Source: Hyphomonadaceae bacterium
GTDB lineage: Bacteria; Pseudomonadota; Alphaproteobacteria; Caulobacterales; Maricaulaceae
NCBI GenBank assembly: GCA_013001295.1
Contig: JABDMW010000054.1
Location: 1 to 34,525, forward strand
DNA length: 34,525 nucleotides
Direction: 5' to 3'
Positions 1 through 7,503 of this stretch are shown piece by piece. The position numbers and the translations under genes were made by a program. Under the pieces are notes generated by a model. That model did not search any database and was not told the DNA's origin. It worked only from the letters and a program-made list of their open reading frames with translations. Position 1 is the stretch's first letter, and each line of letters opens with the position of its first letter.

Positions 1-404
1 GGGGAGGCATGCGAATGGGGATTGTCTTCAAAATTTGGATATAGGTCCGGATGCGCATCAATATGAACCAGATGAGCACGTTCGTCCCTGGCGCGAACAA
101 GCCCTTCAACCGCGGGCCAGGTGACAAAATGATCGCCGCCGAGAAAGACGGCGGGGCCGTTCTCAAAAGCCGCGCATGATGCTTCGGCTATTCCCTCAAA
201 ATCATCTTTGGTTTCTGTGATCGAAACGTCCCCGGCATCTTTAAAAATTGTCAGGTCGGATAAATCCGTGCCGTTCTCTGCGCATAGATTACTCATGCCG
301 CTCTTCATCAGCGTGCGAATGGCGGCTGGCGCACTGGCCGGGCCGCGTAAATGTGACGAATTGCTATCGGTTGGAAGGCCAAGCAGGGTGACAGGGTGTT
401 TCAT
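1..404 (-). CDS. Arginase/agmatinase-family ureohydrolase, N-terminal part (runs off the window)
   Basis: This is an open frame read from an ATG at 404 down to the window edge, about 134 codons with no stop, so only the N-terminal part is present. The translation shows two metal-binding signatures of the ureohydrolase fold: GGDHF at about residue 91 and DAHPDLY at about residue 115. In this family the His and Asp residues of these motifs bind a pair of Mn ions that activate water to hydrolyse a guanidino or related C-N bond. The missing C-terminal half would hold the later metal ligands and substrate loop, so agmatinase, arginase, formimidoylglutamase and guanidinobutyrase cannot be separated. 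It is divergent from the TonB receptor at 774 and has no visible link to the polysaccharide genes. I am sure of the superfamily, not of the substrate. Confidence 0.8.
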   Translation of the reverse strand, partial: MKHPVTLLGLPTDSNSSHLRGPASAPAAIRTLMKSGMSNLCAENGTDLSDLTIFKDAGDVSITETKDDFEGIAEASCAAFENGPAVFLGGDHFVTWPAVEGLVRARDERAHLVHIDAHPDLYPNFEDNPHSHAS

Positions 405-773
405 GCTTTTAGCCTAAATCACCTAACTGCATTGGCAAGTGTGAAGTCTTACGCCGATGCTAGAAGCTCGCATGGAAACGACTAAGGCGCGAAACAAGAG
501 TTTGCCGCAAAGTCAAAATTATTAAAATAAAATACGCAAAATGAGATAATAGAGCGTCACAAACCTGATTTTGCGTAGTAAATGCATTTGCATTTTACGC
601 AGTTTTGTGTATGAGTCATCTGCATGGTGGCGCAAACAAAATTTAATTGTTCACGTAGTCAACCCGTCGTTGCCAACGACGTCATACAACATAATGACCG
701 TTTATCCCGTCCCGTCCAACATTCCGTTGTCAGAAAGTCCCCTTGGCCAAAGTCCCTTTGAAAGGAACCGATC
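405..773. promoter_or_regulatory. Divergent intergenic region with TACGCA/TGCGTA inverted repeats
   Basis: This 369-base A+T-rich spacer separates the minus-strand ureohydrolase from the plus-strand TonB receptor, and I see no convincing gene in it. It carries three copies of one hexamer in alternating orientation. TACGCAAAAT at 533-542 is the exact reverse complement of ATTTTGCGTA at 568-577. The latter opens a second palindrome at 572-601: TGCGTA, a 2-nt bulge, AAATGCA, TT, TGCATTT, TACGCA. Such symmetry suggests operators for a dimeric repressor controlling the receptor, but no cognate regulator is visible. The receptor's ribosome site (AAAGGA) lies at the right end of the region. Confidence 0.55.
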
Positions 774-3041
774 ATGCACACTAAAGCTCTCATTGGCGTA
801 TCCGTTTTTGCCGTTTCAATCGCGTTCAGCCCGGTCGCAAATGCGCAACTGGATGAAATTGTCGTCACCGCACAAAAACGCGAACAAAGCCTGCAGCAGG
901 TGCCGATCGCGGTTTCAACGGTCGATTCTGACTACATAGAAAGCCGCAATATCACCGACATCAAATCGCTCGCCACGCTGGCCCCGAATTTGAAGATCGA
1001 AAACACGCCGGGCAATACAACGGCGGCCCAGATTTCTATCCGCGGCGGTGTGACCATCAACCCGGCATTGACCTGGGAGCCGACGGTCGGCATTTATCTC
1101 AATGGCGCTTATATCGGCAAGACCCAGGGCGCGATTTTTGATGTTGCCGATATTGAGCGTCTCGAAGTGCTGCGGGGCCCGCAAGGCACGCTATATGGAC
1201 GTAATACGTTAGCGGGCGCGATCAATGTGATTACGGCGAAACCGACCGAGGAGTTTGGCGGCAAAGCTAAATTCGGGTTTGGCAATTACAATCAACGCCT
1301 GGCCAAAGCATCGGTGAATTTTGGCCAGATCGGGCCGGTGCGGGCCAAGGTATCCGGAATGATTGAAACCCGCGACGGCATCGTCAACGGTATTGAAAAT
1401 CCATTCCCCGGCGTTTTCGCGGCCGGGCCCTTGTCGACGGACGAATTTGAAAATCTGGACAAGAAGAGCCTCATGGTGGCCTTGAGCTCCGACATTACCG
1501 AGAACCTGAGCGTCGACTATACTTTCGACATCAGTGACTCCGATACCAATTCGACATTCTCGCAATTGATTAGCGTCAGTCCCGGTAATATCTTTGATCC
1601 TGCATCGCCGTTTTATGTCGGTTTTCCCGGTGCACCCGGTCAATTTTTTGGCTTTCCGCTCGATCTTTATGTCAGCCCGGATAGGCAATTCGATGTTTCC
1701 GCCGACGGAGAAACTTTCGAGCAAAGCCGGATTGAAGGTCACAACTTGACCTTCTCACTTGAAACTGATGTCGGGACACTGAAGTCCATCACATCCAAGC
1801 GGTTCATGAGTTGGGATGATTCGCTTGATCTCGACGGTTCACCCCTGCCGCTCGCGCAAACGCAGCGGCTGTCCAGCTATGATAGTTTTTCTCAAGAAAT
1901 TCAGCTGACCGGATCAATGGGCCAGGTCAATTATGTTTTGGGGGCTTACTATTTCTTGGATGATGGCGACACGACCAATCCGCAAAACTTCTTTGGCGGC
2001 GCCAGTGTGTTTGACTCGCGCTATGCGTTTGAAACCGATGCAATTGCGGCTTATGGACAAGTCGATGTGGCGGTGACAGATGCCCTGACCGTGTCCGGCG
2101 GTCTGCGCTACACCGAAGAAGAAAAATCGATTGATCGGGCCAATTTAGCTGTCACCTTTATGGGACTTCCGCCCAACACATTCTTCGTTCCTGCGGGTAC
2201 GACCGCCGAGACAAAATTTGATAATTTGTCCCCGCATGTCACGCTCAGTTATCAAGCGGCGGACAATGTCAATGTATATGCCAAATATTCCAAGGGCTTT
2301 AAAAGCGGTGGCTTTAACGGCGAGGCCGGATCGGTGGTGGAGACGGTCCGCCCATATGATTCAGAGATCGTCGACTCGTTTGAAATCGGAGCTAAAACCC
2401 GGTTTGCCGACAACCGCGTGCAGCTCAACGGGGCCGTGTTTTTTAACAAACACAAAGACATGCAATTATCTGTATTTACCGCCCAAGGCGCAGCGGCGTC
2501 TGACATTCGCAATGCAGGCCGTGCTCAGATCAATGGTTTCGAACTTGAAGGCCTGTTCCAGGTCACAGACGCATTTCTGGCCCGGGGCAGTCTTGGTATT
2601 CTGGATACCGAGTATAAGGAATTTATTGAATTCGGTATGGATGTGGCCGATGACCGCGCATTCCCGCATGCACCCAAGTCCAATTTCTCGGTCGGGTTTG
2701 ACTGGGATGTCGCGGAGACCGATTTCGGCACGGTCGCGGTCAGTGCCGACGCCAATCATACGGGTGAGCATTTCCTCTATCCATACTCTTTAACTCCGAC
2801 TGCGCCGCAAAACGCCTTCACGTCTCAAGTGGAATCGCGCACGACCGTTGATGGCCGAATTGCGTTAAAAGACATTTCCGTGGGCGAGTTGGAAGTGGAA
2901 TTGGCGGTTTGGGGTCGCAATATTTTTGATGAAGAATATTTGGCCAATGCGATTGATTTCGGCCCCGGGTTCGGCGGGCTGACGGTTGGGTATTTCGGCG
3001 AGCCGGCAACCTATGGCGTGACGCTGGGAACTTCGTTCTAA
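774..3041 (+). CDS. TonB-dependent outer-membrane receptor, substrate unknown
   Basis: A 755-residue receptor that would take up a ligand across the outer membrane using TonB energy. Residues 1-24 form a signal peptide ending in ANA. LDEIVVTAQKR just after it is the TonB box region. The plug domain follows, with VPIAVSTV near residue 44, the QISIRGG motif, and LEVLRGPQGTLYGRNTLAGAINVIT around residues 123-147. The remainder is the 22-strand barrel, ending in a terminal phenylalanine (GTSF) as expected for BAM recognition. The ATG at 774 is preceded by AAAGGA at good spacing. The plug resembles the large proteobacterial group annotated as siderophore, vitamin or aromatic receptors, and nothing here fixes the ligand. 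It lies on the other side of the tRNA from the polysaccharide locus and its base composition is visibly more G+C-rich, so I treat it as unrelated to that locus. Confidence 0.9.
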   Translation: MHTKALIGVSVFAVSIAFSPVANAQLDEIVVTAQKREQSLQQVPIAVSTVDSDYIESRNITDIKSLATLAPNLKIENTPGNTTAAQISIRGGVTINPALTWEPTVGIYLNGAYIGKTQGAIFDVADIERLEVLRGPQGTLYGRNTLAGAINVITAKPTEEFGGKAKFGFGNYNQRLAKASVNFGQIGPVRAKVSGMIETRDGIVNGIENPFPGVFAAGPLSTDEFENLDKKSLMVALSSDITENLSVDYTFDISDSDTNSTFSQLISVSPGNIFDPASPFYVGFPGAPGQFFGFPLDLYVSPDRQFDVSADGETFEQSRIEGHNLTFSLETDVGTLKSITSKRFMSWDDSLDLDGSPLPLAQTQRLSSYDSFSQEIQLTGSMGQVNYVLGAYYFLDDGDTTNPQNFFGGASVFDSRYAFETDAIAAYGQVDVAVTDALTVSGGLRYTEEEKSIDRANLAVTFMGLPPNTFFVPAGTTAETKFDNLSPHVTLSYQAADNVNVYAKYSKGFKSGGFNGEAGSVVETVRPYDSEIVDSFEIGAKTRFADNRVQLNGAVFFNKHKDMQLSVFTAQGAAASDIRNAGRAQINGFELEGLFQVTDAFLARGSLGILDTEYKEFIEFGMDVADDRAFPHAPKSNFSVGFDWDVAETDFGTVAVSADANHTGEHFLYPYSLTPTAPQNAFTSQVESRTTVDGRIALKDISVGELEVELAVWGRNIFDEEYLANAIDFGPGFGGLTVGYFGEPATYGVTLGTSF

Positions 3042-3106
3042 TCCAGAATAACGGACTCCCGGACATCGATATAATCAACGTTTCCGATTCTCCTTTTCCT
3101 CCGCGG

Positions 3107-3484
3107 TCAGGCCTTGCTCAAGGTCCGATAAGCGAAAATGGATAAAGCGACCAGAGCGACTTCGATGAGGATCGGTTGCATGACGCCTTCGCCCGCTCCG
3201 ACGGCCACGAGGCTAATCAAGCGGCCTATGAGCACCAGTCCGTAAATAATGATCGGGATTTTCAAGGCCACCGTCTTGCCTTTGAACAGGGCCAATCCAC
3301 AGCCAAGCGCGCTCGCCAGGAATACCGCCCCGACATCGCCGCGTAAACTGTGCTCGCCCAGGACACCGACGCCTTCCAAGCCGATAATTCCACCGACTTT
3401 GGCCGGATCAACCCAGGCCATTAATCCCATCACGATTGAAAACAGCCCGACAAGCGCGGCTGCAAGTTTAGCTAAATTATTCAC
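3107..3484 (-). CDS. Small four-helix membrane protein, DUF4345-like
   Basis: A 125-residue protein with about four hydrophobic helices: LAALVGLFSIVMGLMAW, a Gly/Ala-rich segment after the conserved-looking RGDVGAVFLASA, an IIYGLVLIGRLISL segment, and a C-terminal LIEVALVALSIFA. The layout and the RGDxGG/A-like stretch between helices fit the DUF4345 family of small inner-membrane proteins of unknown function. An earlier GTG at 3517 keeps the frame open. I prefer the GTG at 3484 because AAAGGGG sits 5 nt before it and it starts the protein directly at the first helix. It is convergent with the TonB receptor and stands alone. No function can be assigned. Confidence 0.65.
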   Translation of the reverse strand: MNNLAKLAAALVGLFSIVMGLMAWVDPAKVGGIIGLEGVGVLGEHSLRGDVGAVFLASALGCGLALFKGKTVALKIPIIIYGLVLIGRLISLVAVGAGEGVMQPILIEVALVALSIFAYRTLSKA

Positions 3485-3631
3485 GATTTCCCCTTTTTGT
3501 TTTTTGATCGTCAGCACTGTAGGCGAGAACTCTTGCGTAAGCGAATTTTAATCGCCGCAGAACCGCATTAAATTCGGGATTTCGGTATTTAAGTCTTGAA
3601 ACAGTTCGTGAAATGCGGTTTAACCCGCGAC

Positions 3632-3722
3632 GGAGAAGTGGCCGAGTGGTCGAAGGCGCTCCCCTGCTAAGGGAGTATACGTCAAAAGCGTATCGAGGGT
3701 TCGAATCCCTTCTTCTCCGCCA
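3632..3722 (+). tRNA. tRNA-Ser (anticodon GCU)
   Basis: The sequence folds as a class II tRNA. The acceptor stem GGAGAAG (3632-3638) pairs with CTTCTCC, followed by discriminator G (3719) and an encoded CCA (3720-3722). The anticodon stem CTCCC/GGGAG (3659-3663 and 3671-3675) holds the loop CTGCTAA with anticodon GCT at 3666-3668. A long variable arm (TATACG..CGTATC) and the T-arm motif GGTTCGAATCC follow. The long variable arm and the anticodon make it serine-specific for AGC/AGU codons. tRNA genes of this type are common integration targets, and the locus downstream changes character immediately after it. Confidence 0.96.
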
Positions 3723-3775
3723 TTATTTTTACTTAAGTCGTTGAAATATATAGACTAAAAATAATATAGTAGAAG

Positions 3776-3799
3776 TTGTTCCCACTTTTGTTCCCACTT
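3776..3799 (+). repeat. Perfect 12-bp tandem direct repeat 54 nt after the tRNA
   Basis: TTGTTCCCACTT occurs twice back to back (3776-3787 and 3788-3799). It sits in the A+T-rich stretch just after tRNA-Ser. Short direct repeats next to a tRNA 3' end resemble arm-type binding sites of tyrosine recombinases, so this may be the edge of an integrated element. No integrase gene is present in the window to confirm it. Confidence 0.6.
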
Positions 3800-3955
3800 G
3801 AAAAATAAATTATTTTGTTCGCCGATACGTGATCGCTGAATTCCAAGTTACCAAGCCATCATAGTTGTTGAATGATTCGTTGATTTACTTAGTGGGGATG
3901 TATTTTTCCGAGGCTGTTCAAGATCATATTTTAGTGGTGATAGAAAACTCTAAAG

Positions 3956-4174
3956 TTGAATCCAGATCGGCTGTTCCCAATAGATAAGACGGCGCATCAA
4001 ATAGCAGGGCGTTTAAACTCGACGCTTGAATCTCTGGTAGAGGTCGCCCACGCATTGGATGTTGCTTTATACAAACTGTTAAAACTCCCGGTATTAAATG
4101 TATTGGAACCAAAAAAGGGCCGACTGAGTTCCGCGCGTATAATATACAGTATGATAGATATCGATAATTCCTAG
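3956..4174 (+). pseudogene. Possible remnant of an XRE-type helix-turn-helix regulator
   Basis: The 72-residue frame contains GRLNSTLESLVEVAHALDV followed by ALYKLLKLP. This closely follows the end of the XRE/Cro HTH domain, whose common form is roughly E-x-G-x-x-x-P-T-L-x-T-L-x-x-I-A-x-A-L-D-V. The earlier helices, including the recognition helix with its usual SQ..LA pattern, are absent from this frame and from the frames just upstream. The only in-frame start is a TTG without a ribosome site. I therefore read it as a truncated or frameshifted regulator rather than a working gene, although a chance match over about 30 residues cannot be excluded. Confidence 0.4.
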
Positions 4175-4211
4175 CGCCGAGGATATTCCTTAATTGACTA
4201 AAGTTGCTCGG

Positions 4212-4231
4212 AATGTGAACATTTTCACATT
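4212..4231. promoter_or_regulatory. CRP-like palindrome immediately upstream of uxaC
   Basis: AATGTGAA-CATT-TTCACATT is a perfect inverted repeat with 8-bp arms. It contains TGTGA-N6-TCACA (4214-4229), the consensus core of CRP/FNR-superfamily sites. It lies directly against the uxaC ribosome site (GAGGGAA, 4232-4238) and over the likely -10 region of a promoter whose -35 could be TTGACT at 4194-4199. That position suits repression or anti-activation better than classical activation. The site is seen directly; the regulator is inferred. Confidence 0.6.
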
Positions 4232-4245
4232 GAGGGAATATCGAA

Positions 4246-5655
4246 ATGAATAAATTGAAACTTCATAAGAAGCGGCTTTTTCCGTCTGATCCCATCCAAA
4301 GGAGTATTGCGAACGATCTTTTTGCGTCGGTTGAAGATTTACCAATAATTAGCCCGCACGGTCATACTGATCCCCGATGGTTTGCCGAAAACGAGCATTT
4401 TATAAACCCTACCGAGTTGTTGTTGGCGCCTGATCATTATTTGTTCAGAATGTTATACAGTCAGGGGATTTCACTTGATGATTTAGGTGTGGCTTCATTG
4501 TCCGGCCCTTCAAAAGCTGACCCTCGGGACGCATGGCGGCTTTTTTCCAAGCATTATCATCTTTTTAGAGGGACCCCGTCGCGTCTTTGGCTGGATCATA
4601 CTTTTGCGACGGTATTTGATCTGGACGTAAGACTTTGTGAAGAGACAGCTGATCATTATTTTGATGTCATCAGCGAGGCGCTTTCTCGAGAAAAGTTTCG
4701 TCCCAGGGCGCTATTCGATAAATTTAATATCGAACTTCTTGCTACAACAGAAGGTGCAACTGATAAACTCGCGCATCACAACCAAATCGTTCAATCTGAA
4801 TGGGGAGGGCGCGTCATATCGACTTATCGCCCTGACGCTGTTGTAGATCCAGACCATGAAGGATTTCAACAAGAACTCGATTTGTTTGGCGAAATAACAG
4901 GAGAAAATACGCGCAATTGGAACGGCTATCTTAACGCGCACCGTAAAAGACGGCAGGATTTTATTGCGATTGGCACCACGTCGTCCGATCATGGTCATTT
5001 GCGAGCTACGACGGCCAATCTCTCGACAGTTGAAGCTCAGGAGCTTTTTGAAAAAGTAATTCGGGGGGAAATATCAGCTTCGGAGTCTGATGTTTTCAGA
5101 GGACAGATGCTGACAGAAATGGCTGGAATGAGTCTCGACGACGGGCTTGTCATGCAGATTCACCCGGGCGCAATACGAAATCACAATTCTCATATATTCA
5201 ATACTTACGGCAGAGACAAAGGGGCTGATTTGCCGAGTGCAATTGATTATGTAGACGCGCTCAAGCCACTATTGGATAAGTTTGGAGACGACAATCGCTT
5301 ATCTATAATTCTTTTTACGTTGGACGAGACGACATATTCTCGTGAACTTGCGCCGTTGGCCGGTCATTACCCGGCGTTGAAACTTGGTCCTGCCTGGTGG
5401 TTTCATGATAGCCCGGAAGGCATGCGCCGTTTTAGAGAGCAAACAACGGAAACTGCGGGTTTCTACAATACCGTAGGTTTCAACGATGATACGCGGGCCT
5501 TTTTATCTATTCCCGCCCGGCATGATGTAGCACGGCGCGTGGACTGCGCATTTCTTGCCAAATTAGTAGCAGAACATAGGCTGGAAGAAGATGAGGCTTT
5601 CGAAATTGCGAAAGGCCTCGCTTACGATTTCGCTAAAAAAGCATATAAAGTTTAG
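4246..5655 (+). CDS. uxaC: Uronate isomerase (glucuronate/galacturonate isomerase)
   Basis: A cytoplasmic enzyme of 469 residues, the normal length for UxaC. It converts D-glucuronate to D-fructuronate (or galacturonate to tagaturonate). The N-terminal ISPHGHTDPRWFAEN carries the HxH metal-ligand pair of the amidohydrolase-type barrel. Other family landmarks are LLLAPDHYLFRMLYSQG, a lengthy central HPGAIRNHN stretch, LGPAWWFHDSPEGMRRFREQ and the C-terminal TDDTRAFLSI-like segment GFNDDTRAFLSIPARHD. The ATG at 4246 has GAGGGAA 7 nt upstream. uxuB follows 68 bases downstream, which fits a two-gene glucuronate unit. The CRP-like palindrome just upstream suggests control by sugar state. In this locus its substrate is most simply glucuronate released from the polymer. 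Confidence 0.93.
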   Translation: MNKLKLHKKRLFPSDPIQRSIANDLFASVEDLPIISPHGHTDPRWFAENEHFINPTELLLAPDHYLFRMLYSQGISLDDLGVASLSGPSKADPRDAWRLFSKHYHLFRGTPSRLWLDHTFATVFDLDVRLCEETADHYFDVISEALSREKFRPRALFDKFNIELLATTEGATDKLAHHNQIVQSEWGGRVISTYRPDAVVDPDHEGFQQELDLFGEITGENTRNWNGYLNAHRKRRQDFIAIGTTSSDHGHLRATTANLSTVEAQELFEKVIRGEISASESDVFRGQMLTEMAGMSLDDGLVMQIHPGAIRNHNSHIFNTYGRDKGADLPSAIDYVDALKPLLDKFGDDNRLSIILFTLDETTYSRELAPLAGHYPALKLGPAWWFHDSPEGMRRFREQTTETAGFYNTVGFNDDTRAFLSIPARHDVARRVDCAFLAKLVAEHRLEEDEAFEIAKGLAYDFAKKAYKV

Positions 5656-5723
5656 GATCTGTGGAAGAAAAGCCTGACAATGTGAGTAGTCGTAACAAGT
5701 CCGCAATTGTTGGAGGTTTTTGA

Positions 5724-7160
5724 ATGGCTGTTTCGCGATTAAATAAGCTCGGTCCGAAATCGTCGACGTTGAAATATGACCGCAATTCCATCACATTAGG
5801 GGTGTTACATATTGGGCCTGGGGCTTTTCACCGTGCCCATCAAGCCGTTTATTTTGATGATCTACTGGCCCGCGATCCAGGCTGGGGCATACATGCTGTT
5901 TCCATGAGAAGTGAAACACTGAAACAGCGGCTGTCCCCGCAAGATGGGCTATACACGTTGGCGGTTCTCGATCGTGAAGTAAGCTACCAACTCGTCGGGA
6001 GCTTATTAAAGATTTCGACCGCAGAAGACGGTGCATGGAAAGATAGTTTTTTGTCTGAGGACTTAAAACTAATCACGTTAACGGTAACGGAAAAAGGATA
6101 CTGCTTGGACTCACGTGGACATCTAAACTTCGACAATTCGGATATCATCGCGGATTTGTCGGATGGAAGCCGACCCAAAAGCGTTATTGGGATGCTCACC
6201 TACGGCTTGCAGATACGTTATGCGGAAAACCTCCCGCCGCCCATAATTATTTCTTGTGATAACCTCCCGGAAAATGGCGTGAAACTTAAAAATGCCGTTG
6301 TCACATTTTCGGCTCGAATTGATAGGAACCTCTCAAAATGGATAGAATCTTCCGTCGCATTCCCTTGTTCCATGGTCGATGCAATTACGCCCGCGACAGA
6401 TGAAAAATTGATAGCTCAAGTCGAAAAAGATGTGGGCTTCGCGGATGCATGGCCAGTTCAGAGGGAGGTATATTCTGACTGGATTATTGAACAAACCGGA
6501 GAAAACGATCTGTCAGTTTTGCAAGATTTGGGTGTAACTATTACAAGCAATCTGGAGAATTTTGAACAAGCCAAATTGAGATTGTTAAATGGAGCGCATA
6601 GTTGCTTAACATATATCGGATTAGCGAGGGGTTACGACACCGTCTATGATGCTATGAATGACAGCGAAGTGAATTCAAAAATACAGAGTTTATTGCGCCG
6701 GGAAATCAAGCCGGTCTTAAAATCGACTAAGGATTTGGATTTAGATTTGTATGTGGAAAATTTACTAAACCGGTTTTCTAATCCGGCTATCTCACATTTT
6801 TTATCTCAGATTGCTTGGGATGGATCGATAAAACTTCCTATTAGAATCCTCGAGACTCTTTTTGAAAACTTGAAAGTTGGCAGGCCGTCGCCAATTCTTT
6901 TCTTAGGAGTTGCGGCATGGATGCGTTTTATCAGGCGGAGTGTACGTGCAGAAAAGCCAATCGTAGACCCGGAATCAATAAGACTTATCCGGATCGGGCA
7001 CGAGTGCTGTGACAAAGGACATGTCGACGTACAAAAATTTCTATCTATGGATTTTGTATTCTCAGCACAATTGGTTGGTCACCCGAATATTGAATCAGAA
7101 TTAGTCAAAGGTTATGATCATATAATGCGAATGGAGGAGCAGTTCGGCGTAACCGTGTGA
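5724..7160 (+). CDS. uxuB: Mannitol dehydrogenase-family oxidoreductase, probable fructuronate reductase
   Basis: A 478-residue NAD(H)-dependent polyol dehydrogenase. The Rossmann entry LGVLHIGPGAFHRAHQAVYFDDLL is at residues 27-50, followed by SMVDAITPATD near residue 215, DWIIEQ, and KLRLLNGAHSCLTYIG near residue 288. These match the long-chain mannitol dehydrogenase family, to which UxuB (fructuronate to mannonate) and UxaB (tagaturonate to altronate) also belong. Position right after uxaC, with its own strong ribosome site GGAGG at suitable spacing, makes fructuronate reductase the best call. Mannitol dehydrogenase is the main alternative and motif reading alone does not exclude it. The next step, mannonate dehydratase (UxuA), is not in the window. 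Confidence 0.8.
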   Translation: MAVSRLNKLGPKSSTLKYDRNSITLGVLHIGPGAFHRAHQAVYFDDLLARDPGWGIHAVSMRSETLKQRLSPQDGLYTLAVLDREVSYQLVGSLLKISTAEDGAWKDSFLSEDLKLITLTVTEKGYCLDSRGHLNFDNSDIIADLSDGSRPKSVIGMLTYGLQIRYAENLPPPIIISCDNLPENGVKLKNAVVTFSARIDRNLSKWIESSVAFPCSMVDAITPATDEKLIAQVEKDVGFADAWPVQREVYSDWIIEQTGENDLSVLQDLGVTITSNLENFEQAKLRLLNGAHSCLTYIGLARGYDTVYDAMNDSEVNSKIQSLLRREIKPVLKSTKDLDLDLYVENLLNRFSNPAISHFLSQIAWDGSIKLPIRILETLFENLKVGRPSPILFLGVAAWMRFIRRSVRAEKPIVDPESIRLIRIGHECCDKGHVDVQKFLSMDFVFSAQLVGHPNIESELVKGYDHIMRMEEQFGVTV

Positions 7161-7503
7161 TTTTCATCGAACGAATCTGTGTAGAAATTTGAATAAGCAT
7201 TTATGGTATCTTTGAGTTCTGAAACCCTAACGCAATTGCGCTCAATTTAACATGACGATCTCCAGTCTCTTCTTGGTTCAAAATCTAGTGATTGATCGGG
7301 GCGATATCCCCGCAGCTTTGTCAGAAATACATAATAGATGAGTTTAAGCGCCCACATCGAATGGGCGGGGCGATCGAGGTTGCGTGATTGTAAGTATGTC
7401 ATAAAAATTCATTTAAAATCACTATTGCGCAAATACGATCAAATATGATAAGGGAATCGAATATAAGGATCACATACCTGTCAAAAAGGAAAAGGGGAGT
7501 AAT
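7161..7503 (+). promoter_or_regulatory. 343-base leader region upstream of the large TonB receptor
   Basis: No gene is seen here. The stretch holds several perfect short palindromes: CGCAATTGCG (7231-7240), CGGGG..CCCCG (7297-7312, loop CGATAT), a GCCCA/TGGGC hairpin (7350-7366) and TTGCGCAA (7425-7432). None is followed by a T-run, so none is a plain terminator. The palindromes could be operator sites or structure in a leader transcript. The ribosome site for the receptor, AAGGAAAAGGGG, ends just before 7499. Confidence 0.4.

Larger units (their letters stand above)
3723..4211. other. Gene-poor A+T-rich stretch between tRNA-Ser and uxaC
   Basis: About 490 bases without an intact gene. It contains the 12-bp tandem repeat (3776-3799), a probable regulator remnant (around 3956-4174) and, near the end, a possible -35 element TTGACT at 4194-4199 for the downstream uxaC transcript. 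Nothing else is recognisable. The region reads as a decayed boundary between the chromosome on the left and the polysaccharide locus on the right. Confidence 0.5.

Noticed and set aside
7297-7366. Hairpins CGGGG/CCCCG and GCCCA/TGGGC in the receptor leader as terminators for uxuB.
   Set aside because: Short stems with no T-run after either; kept only as leader structure.
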